Source of the DNA: Orobanche coerulescens
Lineage: Eukaryota; Streptophyta; Magnoliopsida; Lamiales; Orobanchaceae
Assembly (NCBI GenBank): GCA_033398695.1
Contig: CM065801.1
Coordinates: 108,648,670 to 108,712,669, forward strand
DNA: 64,000 bases
Direction: 5' to 3'
Shown here: positions 12,311 to 23,651 of the stretch, piece by piece
How the letters are laid out: each line of letters begins with the position of its first letter
Position numbering within the stretch: position 1 is the first letter of the stretch
Notes under the pieces: model-generated
Seen by the model: only the letters and a program-made list of their open reading frames with translations
Told to the model about the DNA's origin: nothing
The model's database searches: none
Made by a program: the position numbers and the translations under genes

Positions 12311-12605
12311 ACTTAGCCAAAATCCAACTGTTCCTATCCGACGTCTCGACGTACAAAATACATACGGCATACTGAATACACATACTGAATCCAAAAATAT
12401 TCTCATACGGTATACCTGATATCCAAATCAGTTCAACCTGATACAACATATCCTGAATATATCTGTCAATCAAAAACGATAATCACAACAGTATAATTGT
12501 CTCGGTACTCAATTTATTTTATCCATACTGTATAGATACCAAACCATACAGTATATCTCAGATAAAATAACGCGAAAAATTTAAACTGAAAATCCGGGTA
12601 TTACA

Positions 12606-12992
12606 TACTACCCCCCTTAAAATAAGTTTCGTCCTCGAAACTTTCGATCTGTCCCAACAACAGATAAATCCAATACTTTCCAACTCATTACAAAATAATC
12701 AAGTGTCGCCACAAGCGAATAACCAAACCAATATACTTACAGGTGCGTGAAGCCGATGATCTCCCGTGATACTAGCACACGACTCCCACATGAAGTCTCA
12801 ATAGAATTAAAACACACGAATATCACAAATAGCAATTTGAAAAGAATCTCAAAAATTTTGGAAACTCCAAAAATCGATTTGACTCAAAAGTCAGAAAAAC
12901 TCATTTTCAAAAGCCACGCAACTACCAAACCGGTAGAGCCACATAACACACACGCCTGGGTTTCACAAAACCCAAGCTCCGATACCATCTTC
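12606..12992 (-). mobile_element. Element C internal region (387 bp)
   Basis: This is the whole interior between the two C LTRs. Read on the minus strand it starts with a primer site TGGTATCGGAGC (12978-12989) and ends with a polypurine stretch (complement of taccccccttaaaa, 12610-12623) directly before the 3' LTR. The end also keeps a segment (gtttcgtcctcgaaac) found after the pol stop in elements I and J. No gag or pol remains: either an internally deleted chromovirus or a non-autonomous derivative. Confidence 0.8.
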
Positions 12993-15900
12993 TGTAACAC
13001 CCCCAAAACCATCCGGGATATTACAGCACCGTGGGGCCCGCGCCGGAACCCACTAGGCTAAAAACCGTTTACAAAACCATTTAAAAATGCCAAAAGGCCA
13101 ATGACGGTAATATTTTAAATACTCAAATATCTTCAAAAACATAGTTCTCAAATACCGTCATAAAATACCATTTGAAAATACAAGGCGAAATGCCAAATCT
13201 CGACAGTTCAAAATGTACGTTAAGCCACCCCTTAAACGTATCGATAAAATAGTTAGGATAAAGAGTTTAACGAAATAACCCAAGTTTGCAAAGTGCCAAA
13301 AGGCCATTTTAAAATACACACATGCAGCAGATAAAAATACCGAAAAGCCATTTGAAAACACACTCACAGCGGATAAAATCACAGTTCAAAAATACACATT
13401 TGCAGCGGAAATAAAACAACCAGAAATAAATACTCAATTACGAGCCACATCCAGTATCACCCGGGAAGCTCACCCCTTCACGACCGCTACTAGCTCGATC
13501 TCCGAGTACCTAAAAATAAAGCCCACGACGGGGTCAACCACACTACTCAACAATGATATCGATCACATCATCATAAATAATTACATACCAATGTAATAAC
13601 GAAGTAAGAATACTACCGATGTAATCTTACCGTTATAACCTTACCAATCCACAACAGATCAATCCTTAACATATTCCACGTTCCGCATTCTCAATTGACG
13701 AAATGAACTCAACAACAATTATCTGTACTGTATTCCAAAAATACCAAGAATTCTCAAAACATCATCATAACTCATAAGTGTGGAAATAATCCAATCTGTG
13801 CCAACTCCTGTCCATAGGATTACACAATCAAATCTCAACATGTATAAACCAATAATACACAACATATCTGTAGATCAACTACCACATGATAATGATAACA
13901 AATCCCGAACATCGACGTACAGTCCGAATGCTCATACGATCAATAACAATGGTCAACCAATACATCACTGAGAATATCATCGACATGATAACTCCAATAT
14001 GACCAACAAAGGATCAACGATAACCGAGAATACCATCAACATGATAACTCCGACACGGTCAACAAAGGATCAACATTAACTGAGAATACCATCAACATGA
14101 TAACTCCGACACGATCAACAAAGGATCAACAATAACTGAGAATACCATCAACAAGGTAGACTCCAAATGATCAACAATAATAGATCTCAAAGAAATAACC
14201 TCGACTGTCGAAACATACCCCCCGGGTGTATGAACAACTAGTCGTAAACCATCGAACATATCCAATCATACATGGAATTATGAACAACTAAACGGTATGG
14301 ATCAAAGATGGACGTCATAGTATGCCCGATCCGAATATGTGTCAGTGCACATGTCCGCCCCGTATACGGAATCCAGGATATATGTGGGACAATGTACCTA
14401 ATTAGCCTCAACGAACTACGTCTCGTGTGCACAGCCCTTCACGAAAAATATTCACACATGACTATATATGTGCCCGGCTAAAAATCCTACACAATATCCA
14501 ATCGGAACGCGGATATGACTCCAGATATGTCACGATGCAACATGACAATGAAACTCAAAGAAACACATATCCAATAAGGATCAAAAGACTCACCGAAGTG
14601 AACAACAACAGACTGACAATGAAAAGTCGACACGACCAATCAATATTCAAAACAATAATCCTGGGATCACAAACCCCAAATGATAATCCATACGATCAAC
14701 AATCTCAGACAACGGTTCTAGGATCAACATCCCTCATTGCGACGATCAACACAACCATTAATACCAACAATAGTCCTGGGATCAACATCTCTCAACGAAC
14801 AATCAATACGAATCTCAGTATACAAAGCCTCAACGTACAACATATACAACAACTCAACATAATAATTATCTCATAACTGAACAATACATAAATTGCCTCA
14901 AAGCCGAAGACAACATCCTTTCCACGAACAACATCCCTAAACGAATACACAGTTATACAAATAATCTCAAATAACATACCATCCATTCAATACCAATAAA
15001 CCTTTATCCCCATACTTATATCATCACCCTGTATAACGTACGTAAATCCATCCGTTGACTCACCTGTCCACATCCGTGCCGAAAGCCACCGACCACGGGC
15101 CCCACTATCCCATCACAACTCGGTCCTGTCTGATTCCTCTTGTTATGTACGTAATGCCTTATGCATAACATACGTAAAGCATATAATTTAGCGTACGTTA
15201 TCTCAACATCTTAACGTACGTTAAGGGCTCTATACTTAGCCAAAATTCAACTGTTCCTGTCCGACGTCTCTGTAACATCCCCAATCCGCTTAGGGATAAT
15301 ACACGCCGTAGAACCTTTCGTCAAGGTTCTACCAGGCTGGTAACAACAAACGAACAACTCAACAACGCCTTTAAGGCTAAAAAGACTCAGTAGACCGATT
15401 TGGACTTTCAATAAAAACATACAACTCGATTACAATACTTGCCCATGCAGGGGTCAAAATACAACAAACTCCCGTATAATGGGGAAAAATACTGCAGTGG
15501 AAAATAAAGTACAACTGAACCAATACACAAAGTACGGTTCCACATGTGATTAGTATCGATCATCTTTCATCATCCTTCATGCCGACCCTGTGCCACGCTC
15601 CCTGAAACCTGAATGCAATACAGACATCCACCCCCGATTACTCGGGGGTTAGCAAAATTCCACTATTTTGCTAGTGCAAGTACAAGTGCAAATACGAGCC
15701 ATATAATTCAAGTTCCAAAGATAACAATAATCAGGAATTCTCAAAGATTCAAATACAACGAAACGAATACTTCCCGAGGCAAGAGTTTGAGTAAAACTTT
15801 CCAAATCCAAAAGATCACAAATAACGAGAAAGGTTTGTAAAATGGTTTAAAATACCCTCGGGAGTTTTAATAGAAACCAACTTAGGATTATCAAATCCTT

Positions 15901-16639
15901 ATCTTTCCAAAAATCAACAGGGGTCACAGCCCAAAGGTTTTGTTTTCACACATAGAAAACCGACAACAATTTACAGGGCCAAAACCCAAGTCACGTGTCC
16001 TCGACGGACATAAAATCAACACCGCATAATCACACACAAGCATTACCTAGGACTGGGATGAAGCCACGAATCCCACTCGAGGCCTCTAAGGACCCTCCCG
16101 ATCTGGCTAGCGAAATAAATCACACACAGACATCCCCTAGGACTGGGACGAAGCCACAAATCCCACTCGAGGCCTCAAAGGACACTCCCGAGCTGGCCAT
16201 AATCATAAAACAAATCACGTACACACATCACCTAGGACCGGGACGAAGCCACGAATCCCACTCGAGGCCTCGAAGGACCTTCCCGAGCTGGCTAGCGAAA
16301 CACAAGTCACAACATCTTTGGCGCTCACGGTTGGATCAATCACTTGTTGCATCCTGACCACATGATCACATGCCATGTGTCACCGTAGTTTTTATTAGGC
16401 TCTCACGGTTGGATCAATAACTTGTTGCATCCTGGCCACATGATCGCATGCCATGTGCCACCGTAGGCCCCGCCCACATCCATACATTCACACACAGCAT
16501 AATACAATACATATATTCAAACAATTCACCCAGAGGCATCAAACACTTAGCAAAACCCCACGTCAAACCACAACGCACCGAAATGAAATAATATACATCC
16601 ACATGCAATACCAAGTGCAACATCAACACCAAACATATC

Positions 16640-17595
16640 TGTTGTTGCCCAAAATATTATCCGAAGATAGATATTGCTGGAATGGTCGAGCAACAGCAAA
16701 TTGTGAGAGCACGTCCGTGGGGGTGTGAATAACACAAGATTTGCCGGGTTTGTTAGGCCCGAGCTTGAATGCTCTCGCGAGATGTTATTACAAATATTCG
16801 GGGATACAAGTATTAATGTAAGAATCTAATTACAATGAGTGTAAAAGATCCTATATCTAGCTCTTGAGCGAAGCTTTGCCTAGTTCGTCTTTGCCGACCG
16901 TCTTTCGTGTAAGAGGTGCTGAGAGAGAAGAAAGGCCAAGAGAAGCTGTAGCCAAGAGTAAGAAAGCCAAGTTATGAATTGAGCTTGTTCTGAAGTAGAG
17001 AGAGACAGAGAGTTACGAGTTGGAGAGTTTTCCAAGTGCAGGCATCCTTCTATTTATAGGAGCTGAGATGCTCTGTTTATTGGCGGGCGATCGCCCTTTT
17101 ATGTAATATAATAAGGGGCGATCGTCTTTATGTCACATGGGCTGTCTGCCTTTAAGCCTACGGCTGCTGCTGGCAGCCAGCTGTGCGGTCCAATGAGGAG
17201 CCGGCATGCGTCCTGAGTCGCTGCCATGGGCAGTCCCACTGTACAACTTTCGGCGAGTTTGTCGGTTGGTGAGAAGATACTGACAGGTTGTGGTCAACGA
17301 TCCATGTGCTGCAGCGCCTTTTCCGGATCTGCATGTGGGACTCTGTCCCGAGCTTAGGCCTTTGTCGACTGGACGATCGGTGGCTTTGTGTTGTATGAGG
17401 CGGTCGTCATTTGGTCGGTCACCAGGGGTCGATCGCCAAGTACCGAGAGACGATCGCCTTAGATATCGATCGCTCGGAACTAGGACTTGTTCTAGGACCT
17501 TCGGTCGGCCAATCTGCCTTGGCTGCTGGGCTCTGGCTCGGTCGCCCGGTCTCTGAGGCAAACGCCTGTTGAGACGTATAAATATCGACACAACA
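16640..17595 (-). repeat. Element F 3' LTR
   Basis: The 956-bp LTR is rich in GGCGATCG-type motifs (for example 17080-17130 and 17400-17470). It is followed at 17596 by attgccccccagctt, the complement of a polypurine tract. The TATA-like tatttata at 17051-17058 fits a minus-strand promoter. Confidence 0.85.
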
Positions 17596-18313
17596 ATTGC
17601 CCCCCAGCTTGCTCCGATGTTGAATACATGGGGCGAGGTGGTTCTTGCTGGCGATCGTGTAGGGTGAAGAGGGCGATCCGTTGAGCGGACTTTGGTTTCG
17701 GACTTGGGCGATCTGGTCGATTGGCTAGCTATCTTCGGTCTTGTACCTGCAATAAATAATTTTGGCCGATCCCTCGTAGAAAGCTGATTGTTTCGTCATT
17801 GAGGAATCGTGCACAGTCGCGGAGTTCGATGGACCGACTCCATGACCATGTCTTGTGCGCGAGTGACAACGTCTGTCTCGTGACTCATTTTATTGTGAGG
17901 GTCCTCTGTTAGGCTGCGCCTCGCCTCGAATTTAAACGAAGGGCGTGCGATCTTGGTCTAGAGGAGTCCTTGCATGGGGTGTCGTCGGATTAATCGACTC
18001 CACGTCCACGGCTAGCTAGCTCTTTTCTACCTCGGATCGTCATGTTAGATGGCAATCCTCGACGGTATACGTTGAGACGGGGGTAGTGACGCGTCGCATT
18101 GTCCAGGTTCACCATGTTAGATGATGAACCTTTGAGGGCGGGCGATCGTGTCCACTAATTTGCTTGGAGGGTCCTTCGACTATGCCCACTTCGTATTTAA
18201 ACGAAGGGCGAGCGATCTCAGCCCAAAGGAACCTTTGCATGGCCTAAGTAATCGGTTCCATCGACCACCAGGACCATGGCTGCACTCTTCCACCTCGGAT
18301 CGTCATGTCAAAT
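17596..18313 (-). other. Element F internal non-coding part with a duplicated unit
   Basis: No protein domain is visible. A unit of roughly 230 bp appears twice in diverged form: one copy from about 17920 (acgaagggcg, cctcggatcgtcatgttagatg), the next from about 18196. CACTA element D is inserted in the second copy, whose continuation resumes at 35070. Comparing the copies supports the insertion point. Confidence 0.7.
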
Positions 18314-18500
18314 CACTACGCCATAGATGGCCTATCGCCACCTCATGGGCATGGTGTTGCCTTCTCAGGTGTTGCAGTAGCGATGAAATTTTTGCCCTAT
18401 CACAACCTTGTAACCTTGGTGTTACCATAGACATAAATCTGTGTTGCTGTAGCTATAAATAGGTGTTACACACTGCAACACTATGCCTGTGTTGCCTTAG
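18314..18500 (+). repeat. Left terminal and subterminal repeats of CACTA element D
   Basis: After the 21-bp terminal repeat come several copies of gtgttgc or gtgttac with flanking TAG or TAGAC, in both orientations. Such arrays bind the element's regulatory transposase protein in the En/Spm family. Confidence 0.85.
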
Positions 18501-18574
18501 ACTATTAATAAATAAAAAGATAAATTTCTTTCAAAATAGAAATAATACTTTAAGACTAATTAAAATTTAATAAA

Positions 18575-18865
18575 ACCAAAAAAGATATTTTATATAAAAT
18601 GTCTCCATTAAATAAATACTATATTTATTTTATAAATACTATTTTTTTTCAAAATTTTCTTACAATATATAATTTTATTAAAATCAAAAAAATACTATGT
18701 CAAAATATATTAAAAGTAAAAAAGATATTTTATACAAAATATGTCTTCATTAAATAATTACTATTTTTATTTTATAAATACTATTCTTTTTCAGAATTTT
18801 CTCACAATATGTAATTTTATTAAAAAATTAAAAAAAATATATTAGAAGTAAGCTACTATGACAAC
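18575..18865. repeat. AT-rich tandem duplication
   Basis: A unit of about 140 bp with aaaaagatattttata, ctattttataaatacta and cacaatat(g/a)taattttatt appears twice in tandem with moderate divergence. It is not coding. Confidence 0.75.
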
Positions 18866-19059
18866 TTCACTTTAGCATTTGGTGCACTAACACAATATAT
18901 TAGATTTCACCAAAAAAAAAATACAGGATAGGTCGAAAATTTTAAGTTGAATATACTTCAGTAATTTGGTAATTGCTGAAGTAAAAAGCGCAATGAATTT
19001 TTTTGAATAAAAATATCTCCCCATTAATGAAGTAACATCGTATCTAAACCGGGATTTTA

Positions 19060-20130
19060 CCCAAACCCTACTTCTTGGTAACCGCCCCCTCAATCTTCTT
19101 ATTTTTTTTTCCTTTTCTTTTCTCTCCCTGTATCTCTGTCGTCCTTACCCTCCCGATCTCCCTCTCCCTGTTCTTCTTATTCTTTTTTTTCTCTCTCAAA
19201 ACTCACACACACACGATTGGATTTGAAGCACCCCATTTCGCCGCCCCTCTCGTTTGCTAACCCTAGCCGCCTCGACCAGTGCCGCCTGCTCGTCGCCGTC
19301 CCTCTTGTCTGCTAACCCTAGCCACCGTGACCAGCGACGCCTGCTCTCATATAAATTTGTGATATCAAGCAAAAGTCGGTATGTGTATTTCTTTTACTTT
19401 CTGAATTCAGGTACTGTTTTTCTGAATCTCGTGTGCTCTCTGACTGAATTTTTTTGCACTGCTTGATATTCAATTTCAATGCCACACTGCTGGAGATGTG
19501 GAACTGTTGGTATGCAAATATATTTCTTTTTGCTCCAGTAAATTCATGCACAATTGTGAAGTTACAGTGTGAAATTTTATTTTTTATAAGAATATTTTTA
19601 CAAAAGCGAAGTGTATGTGTTTTGACCGAGAATTAATATTTTCAACGTCAGATTTTTTTTCATTTAGCTCTAAAAACACCAAGTAAAATATTACTTAACT
19701 GACCCAAGATACTCCAACCTGTTCATAACCCAAAGAAAAGGGATTGCCTTCTTCTGCCGCCCCGCTTCTCTCCTTCTCCATATCCTATCTTGATGTCGGT
19801 CGACGAACACATTGGCGGCGTTTTAAGTCCCGAGCGGTGATTGCCTGCTTCTCCTGTTCCCGGGACACGCATCGAGCCTCCCCAAAATCTCGATCAACGC
19901 TCTATATTAATCTCGTCTCTCTCTCTCTGTTTCTTTTTTAATCGATATCTTCTGCTTTTAATTCATCCGCGGATGGATTATGTTCATGTTTTTTGCGGCT
20001 TTTAGTCAGTCGGAATTGCTCTGGAGTTGAAAGCGGAGAGAAACCCGTGTATCTGCATCAGATTCAAGGAAAGTTTATGTCCTGTCCTGTTAGTAGATAT
20101 TTAAATGCTTTTTTTCTTTTCTCTTTATTT
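19060..20130 (+). other. Leader-like, pyrimidine-rich segments inside CACTA D
   Basis: Two stretches, about 19075-19370 and 19740-20090, are unusually rich in CT tracts and CCG-rich codon-like sequence and then drop into T-rich, intron-like DNA. They resemble plant 5' leaders followed by introns. The second could encode a serine- and arginine-rich, transit-peptide-like stretch (from about 19744), which would suit the fibrillin-like exon at 33.7 kb. I cannot identify the genes; capture of promoters or first exons is inference. Confidence 0.4.
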
Positions 20131-20616
20131 TATTTTTTGGATGCTTGATTTTGAATTTGAGGCTGGATTAGTTTAAAATTTAGGTACTTTTTTACTTGCT
20201 GTTGTTTGATTTTTGATGAATCTGAACGCCTGGAGATTTGCTGGTGGCTTTGTTACTTGGGATTTGAGAGGTAGATCTGATTAAATTGGCGAATCTAGTT
20301 AACTAAACATTAAATCAACAAATGTGTTTGCTAGTATCATATGTTTGAGTTTTTGTAATTGATTGGGTAACTCCTTCGCAATGAAAAGAAAGTATTTGTT
20401 GGCTTCGTTTATCATTTTTAGTATTAGCAAATTAGGAAAGTTGACTAATGTAATGGAGTTTGAGAAAGAGCAGGACATAAAACCAATGAGTAGTTTTTCT
20501 CTTCAGCTTAGATTTCATATTTCTTACTAGTACTGATGCTAGTGGTCATTAACTATGGAGGGTAAAAGGAGACTGAGCAAAATATTTAACGTATCGTGCA
20601 AGCTTGGGTTGGTGTC

Positions 20617-20897
20617 AAGAACATAGAACAAAATTAATGGGATTTAAATAGATTCAATCTCCAAAACATTCTAAATAGAGGAATTATTGCTGATGAGCAT
20701 ATTGTGACATGTTTGGTTTGACATCCATATAGACCTGCAACTAGCTAGGGATAAGGATGTCAAACCAACCCTTTGAAGTTTGTTCTTGTTTCTCTATAAT
20801 TGTAGAATGTGCCGCACTATGCTCATGAGAGGCAATTACTCTAAGAATCTTTTGTGGCGGAATCTATTTAAATCCCACTAATTTGTTCTATGTTCTT
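20617..20897. mobile_element. 281-bp fold-back (MITE-like) element
   Basis: Arms starting AAGAACATAGAACAAA (20617) and ending TTTGTTCTATGTTCTT (20897) are complementary over most of their length with mismatches; a second matched pair (ggtttgacatcc, about 20715 and 20755) closes the stem near the loop. The whole sequence could form one long hairpin. I did not find a clear target duplication, so the superfamily is open. Confidence 0.7.
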
Positions 20898-21015
20898 ATT
20901 CCACTCTAACAAATAATGCGGAAGAGAAAAGAAATTAACTATAATGTTTCAAATATGGTGCAGTTGTTGTCATGCTAATCACCAAAGTTCTTGGCGCCTC
21001 ATATAAAATTCATGC

Positions 21016-22256
21016 GGGTTATTATACAAACATGTTACTAAAGTTTACTAAAAAATGCAATTTTGTTACTAAAGTTTATTTTGTTACAAATAGGTTACTA
21101 AAGTTTTGTAACCGGTTACTTAAGTAACTAAAGATGTTTTAACCCATTGATACCGGTTACATTGCCAACGTGGATTTTTTTTTTAAAAAAAAATTTGACT
21201 TAGGGTTTGACTTATACCTAGGGGTGATTGCAGCATATAAAAAAACTACCTACACAATATTTCATAAAAAAAGTGTTTGGCTAATACATTTTTTTTAAAA
21301 AATATATTTTTTCAGAAAATAATTTTTTTTCGAAATATTATTTTTTTCTAGAAAATATTTTTTTATTTTTCGCAAAAGTATTTTTAAAAAATATAAAAAT
21401 CCAGAAAATAATTTTATTTTTCCTAAAAAATAATATTTTTTTACCACAAAATAAATTTTTTCAAAAATATTTTTTTCCAAAAATAATATTTCTCGAGAAA
21501 ATAATTTTATTTTTTCTAAAAATAATATATTTTTTCCAGAAAATAAATTTTTTCGAAAAATATTTTTGCCAAAAAGTAATATTCCTCCAGAAAATAATTT
21601 TATTTTTTGAAAAAATAATATATTTTTTCCAGAAAATAAATTTTTGAAAAATATTTTTGCCAAAAATAATATTTCTCGAGAAAATAATTTTATTTTTGAA
21701 AAATAATATATTTTTTCGAGAAAATAATTTTTTGAAAATATTGTTTTGCCAAAAATAATATTTCTCGAGAAAATAATTTTATTTTTTCGAAAAAATAATA
21801 TATTTTTTCCAGAAAATAAATTTTTGAAAAATATTTTTGCCAAAAAAATATTTCTCGAGAAAATATTTTTATAATTTTTCGGAAGAAATAAAAATTTCCA
21901 TAAATAATGTTTTTTTCAAACGATAAAGTTTTTCCTAGAAAATTTTATTTTTATTTTTTGAAAAAAGAAAAAAACACGCATAGTAACTTTTTGTAAAGTT
22001 CAGTAACCTATTTAATAACCCCGTAAACTATAGTAACTTCTTTGTAACATTTAAAACTATGGTGCTGACGTGGACAAGGGGAACCGGTAATCATCCGGTT
22101 GCCCACTCTCGCAGTTACATTTGTGTAAGATTTTAATCTTTGAGTAACCCAGTTGACAAACCCGAAAACTTGAGTAACCTCTTTGTAACAAAAAAAACTT
22201 TAGTCAGAAAATTGTCATTTTTGGTAAACTTTAGTAACCTGTTTGTATAATAACCC
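21016..22256. mobile_element. Non-autonomous Mutator-like element
   Basis: Terminal inverted repeats of about 100 bp begin GGGTTATTATACAAACA at both ends. A 10-bp target duplication aaattcatgc flanks it (21006-21015, 22257-22266), typical of Mutator-like elements. The 1241-bp element has no transposase. Its centre is an extremely AT-rich tandem array. Confidence 0.85.
21290..21900. repeat. AT-rich tandem array inside the Mutator-like element
   Basis: Units of roughly 100-120 bp carry ccaaaaataatatttctcgag, the nearby palindrome tctcgaga, and ttttttccagaaaataaattttt. About five units are visible between 21420 and 21870. The long minus-strand frame it produces (F, K, I, S and L only) is a repeat artefact. 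Confidence 0.8.
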
Positions 22257-23208
22257 AAATTCATGCTAACCAGCAAGTTCTTGGTACTTCATGTAATTAA
22301 ACCTATAGGCAGTGAAAACGGATAGGAAAATGAATCATATTACCATGGTTTCGACGATGCAAGATATAATGTAATGATGTGAGTATTGCATATCAGCCGT
22401 AAAATTTGGTAGAGGGCAAGTCATATAGGAGAAATGATGGTGGCATAACCTGAAACCTTTAGCAGACTAAGGTGTTACTTAAGTTAATGAAATAATGATG
22501 CATGTAATGCCTATGTCATGTGATTGTGAGATGTTTCTATTGTTTTCTTCCATTTTCTATGTCACATCTTCGGTAACACATAGATGACATATTGCTATGT
22601 AACTCGAGTCCCTGGGCATGGAGCAAAACTAAAATATTGATCTTGATAAGAAACTTGTACATACGTCACTGGAAGAATCTTGTTTGACAGAATCCCATTG
22701 TCTTTTGTTTTTCTAAATGCTGCTGTTAGCTCACTATCGCTGTTCCAGTTCCTATAGGATATTGTTCATGAAATTGTACAGTTAACACATTATTGGTTCT
22801 AATATTATGTATCTGATTTCTATCATGTAGAAAGTCTAAATGTTAAAATTCCTCTACTCTTCCACCTCAGTACGACCGATAATTGAACTCTAACATGCGT
22901 TAAACAAGGTTGTGCATGTAGGAAATAAATCTTTGCCTCAAATCATATATTACTGGTGATTTTTTTGGGCGAGAAAGCTACTCTTAAGGGTCATTGACTA
23001 TTCTCTTAAGGGTCATTGACAATATTGGCCTTTTCAAGTAAATGGAGCACTTAGTGGAATTAATGTATGCATCTTCCTGTTACTTTGATTTCAGGTTATG
23101 CTCGATACTGTCGGCAGATTTTATCTTAATTGCTGGAGTTCATCTAATTCTTTAGCATATGTTTGTGTTCTGCTTGCTTAGTTCGTAATCAAGTTTATGA
23201 TTTTGCAG
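22257..23208. other. AT-rich, intron-like DNA upstream of the pyruvate kinase exon
   Basis: No gene, repeat or RNA was recognised. Composition is that of a plant intron, and it ends in a clean polypyrimidine-AG acceptor, so it may be captured intron sequence of the pyruvate kinase gene. Confidence 0.5.
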
Positions 23209-23286
23209 TCCGTGAAGAAGGGAGACACCATTTTTGTTGGTCAATATCTATTCACGGGAAGTGAAACAACTTCTGTTTGGCTGGAG
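23209..23286 (+). pseudogene. Captured pyruvate kinase exon
   Basis: Between an acceptor (ttttgcag) and a donor (gtatta) lies an open 78-bp exon translating to [20 protein letters not shown] followed by TSVWLEV. This is a highly conserved segment of plant cytosolic pyruvate kinase, the glycolytic enzyme that makes pyruvate and ATP from phosphoenolpyruvate; the segment lies in the B-domain region. It is a single exon: neither neighbouring exon is present, so no enzyme can be made. It lies inside the CACTA ends, which points to transduplication of host sequence. The exon is undamaged, suggesting fairly recent capture. Confidence 0.85.
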
Positions 23287-23651
23287 GTATTATGTTTAAT
23301 TTTGATAATTTAATGAGTTATGTTTTTTTGCAGTATTTTAATTGTTATGTGGCTATATGAAATGTTATATTGTTAACCTGTTCTTTTGTTGTATGTTTTT
23401 TGACCAGCTCTAATGGTGTCGATTCCGTTTAGCAATGAGAGGGCTTTCTTTTATTTCATGTAGAATTGCTTGTAATATAGAATCTGTACTTACGTAATGG
23501 GTCGTTGCTTGAAATCGTGTGATAACTTATTCTGTGTGATACTTGATGAGGTAGTTTATCAGTGGACAACTTATGTTGTGTAAGAAGTAAAACTAAAACA
23601 CAGCTCTCATCCAAGGAAACAAGGGTGCATTCATGCTACCGTCATCGTTCC
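23287..23651. other. Sequence between the pyruvate kinase exon and chromovirus I
   Basis: No domain was recognised. It is T-rich and intron-like and is interrupted at 23651 by chromovirus I. Confidence 0.4.

Larger units (their letters stand above)
1..12605 (-). mobile_element. Element C, left LTR (3' LTR in element orientation), truncated by window start
   Basis: This is LTR sequence of a Ty3/gypsy-type element in minus orientation. It ends at 12605 with GGGTATTACA, the reverse complement of a TGTAATACCC start. Positions 1-778 match 14249-15019 of the right LTR almost base for base, so about 1.26 kb of this LTR lies before the window. It is interrupted by a Cassandra LTR (1207-1524), element A (2946-7195) and element B (7287-11760). 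Removing these leaves an LTR of about 4.8 kb, unusually long. A minus-strand TATA-like CTATTTAAG lies at 2875-2883, and upstream of it (2885-2945, 7200-7280, 11770-12310) are many TTACGTACGTAA and TTACGGCCGTAA palindromes. The open frames here are non-coding LTR sequence. Confidence 0.85.

Noticed and set aside
21295..21843. 182-codon frame in the Mutator-like element
   Set aside because: It is produced by AT-rich tandem repeats and consists of F, K, I, S, N and L repeats only.
23209..23286. Resident pyruvate kinase gene with missing exons in introns
   Set aside because: Neighbouring exons are absent over several kilobases on both sides and the exon lies between clear CACTA ends.
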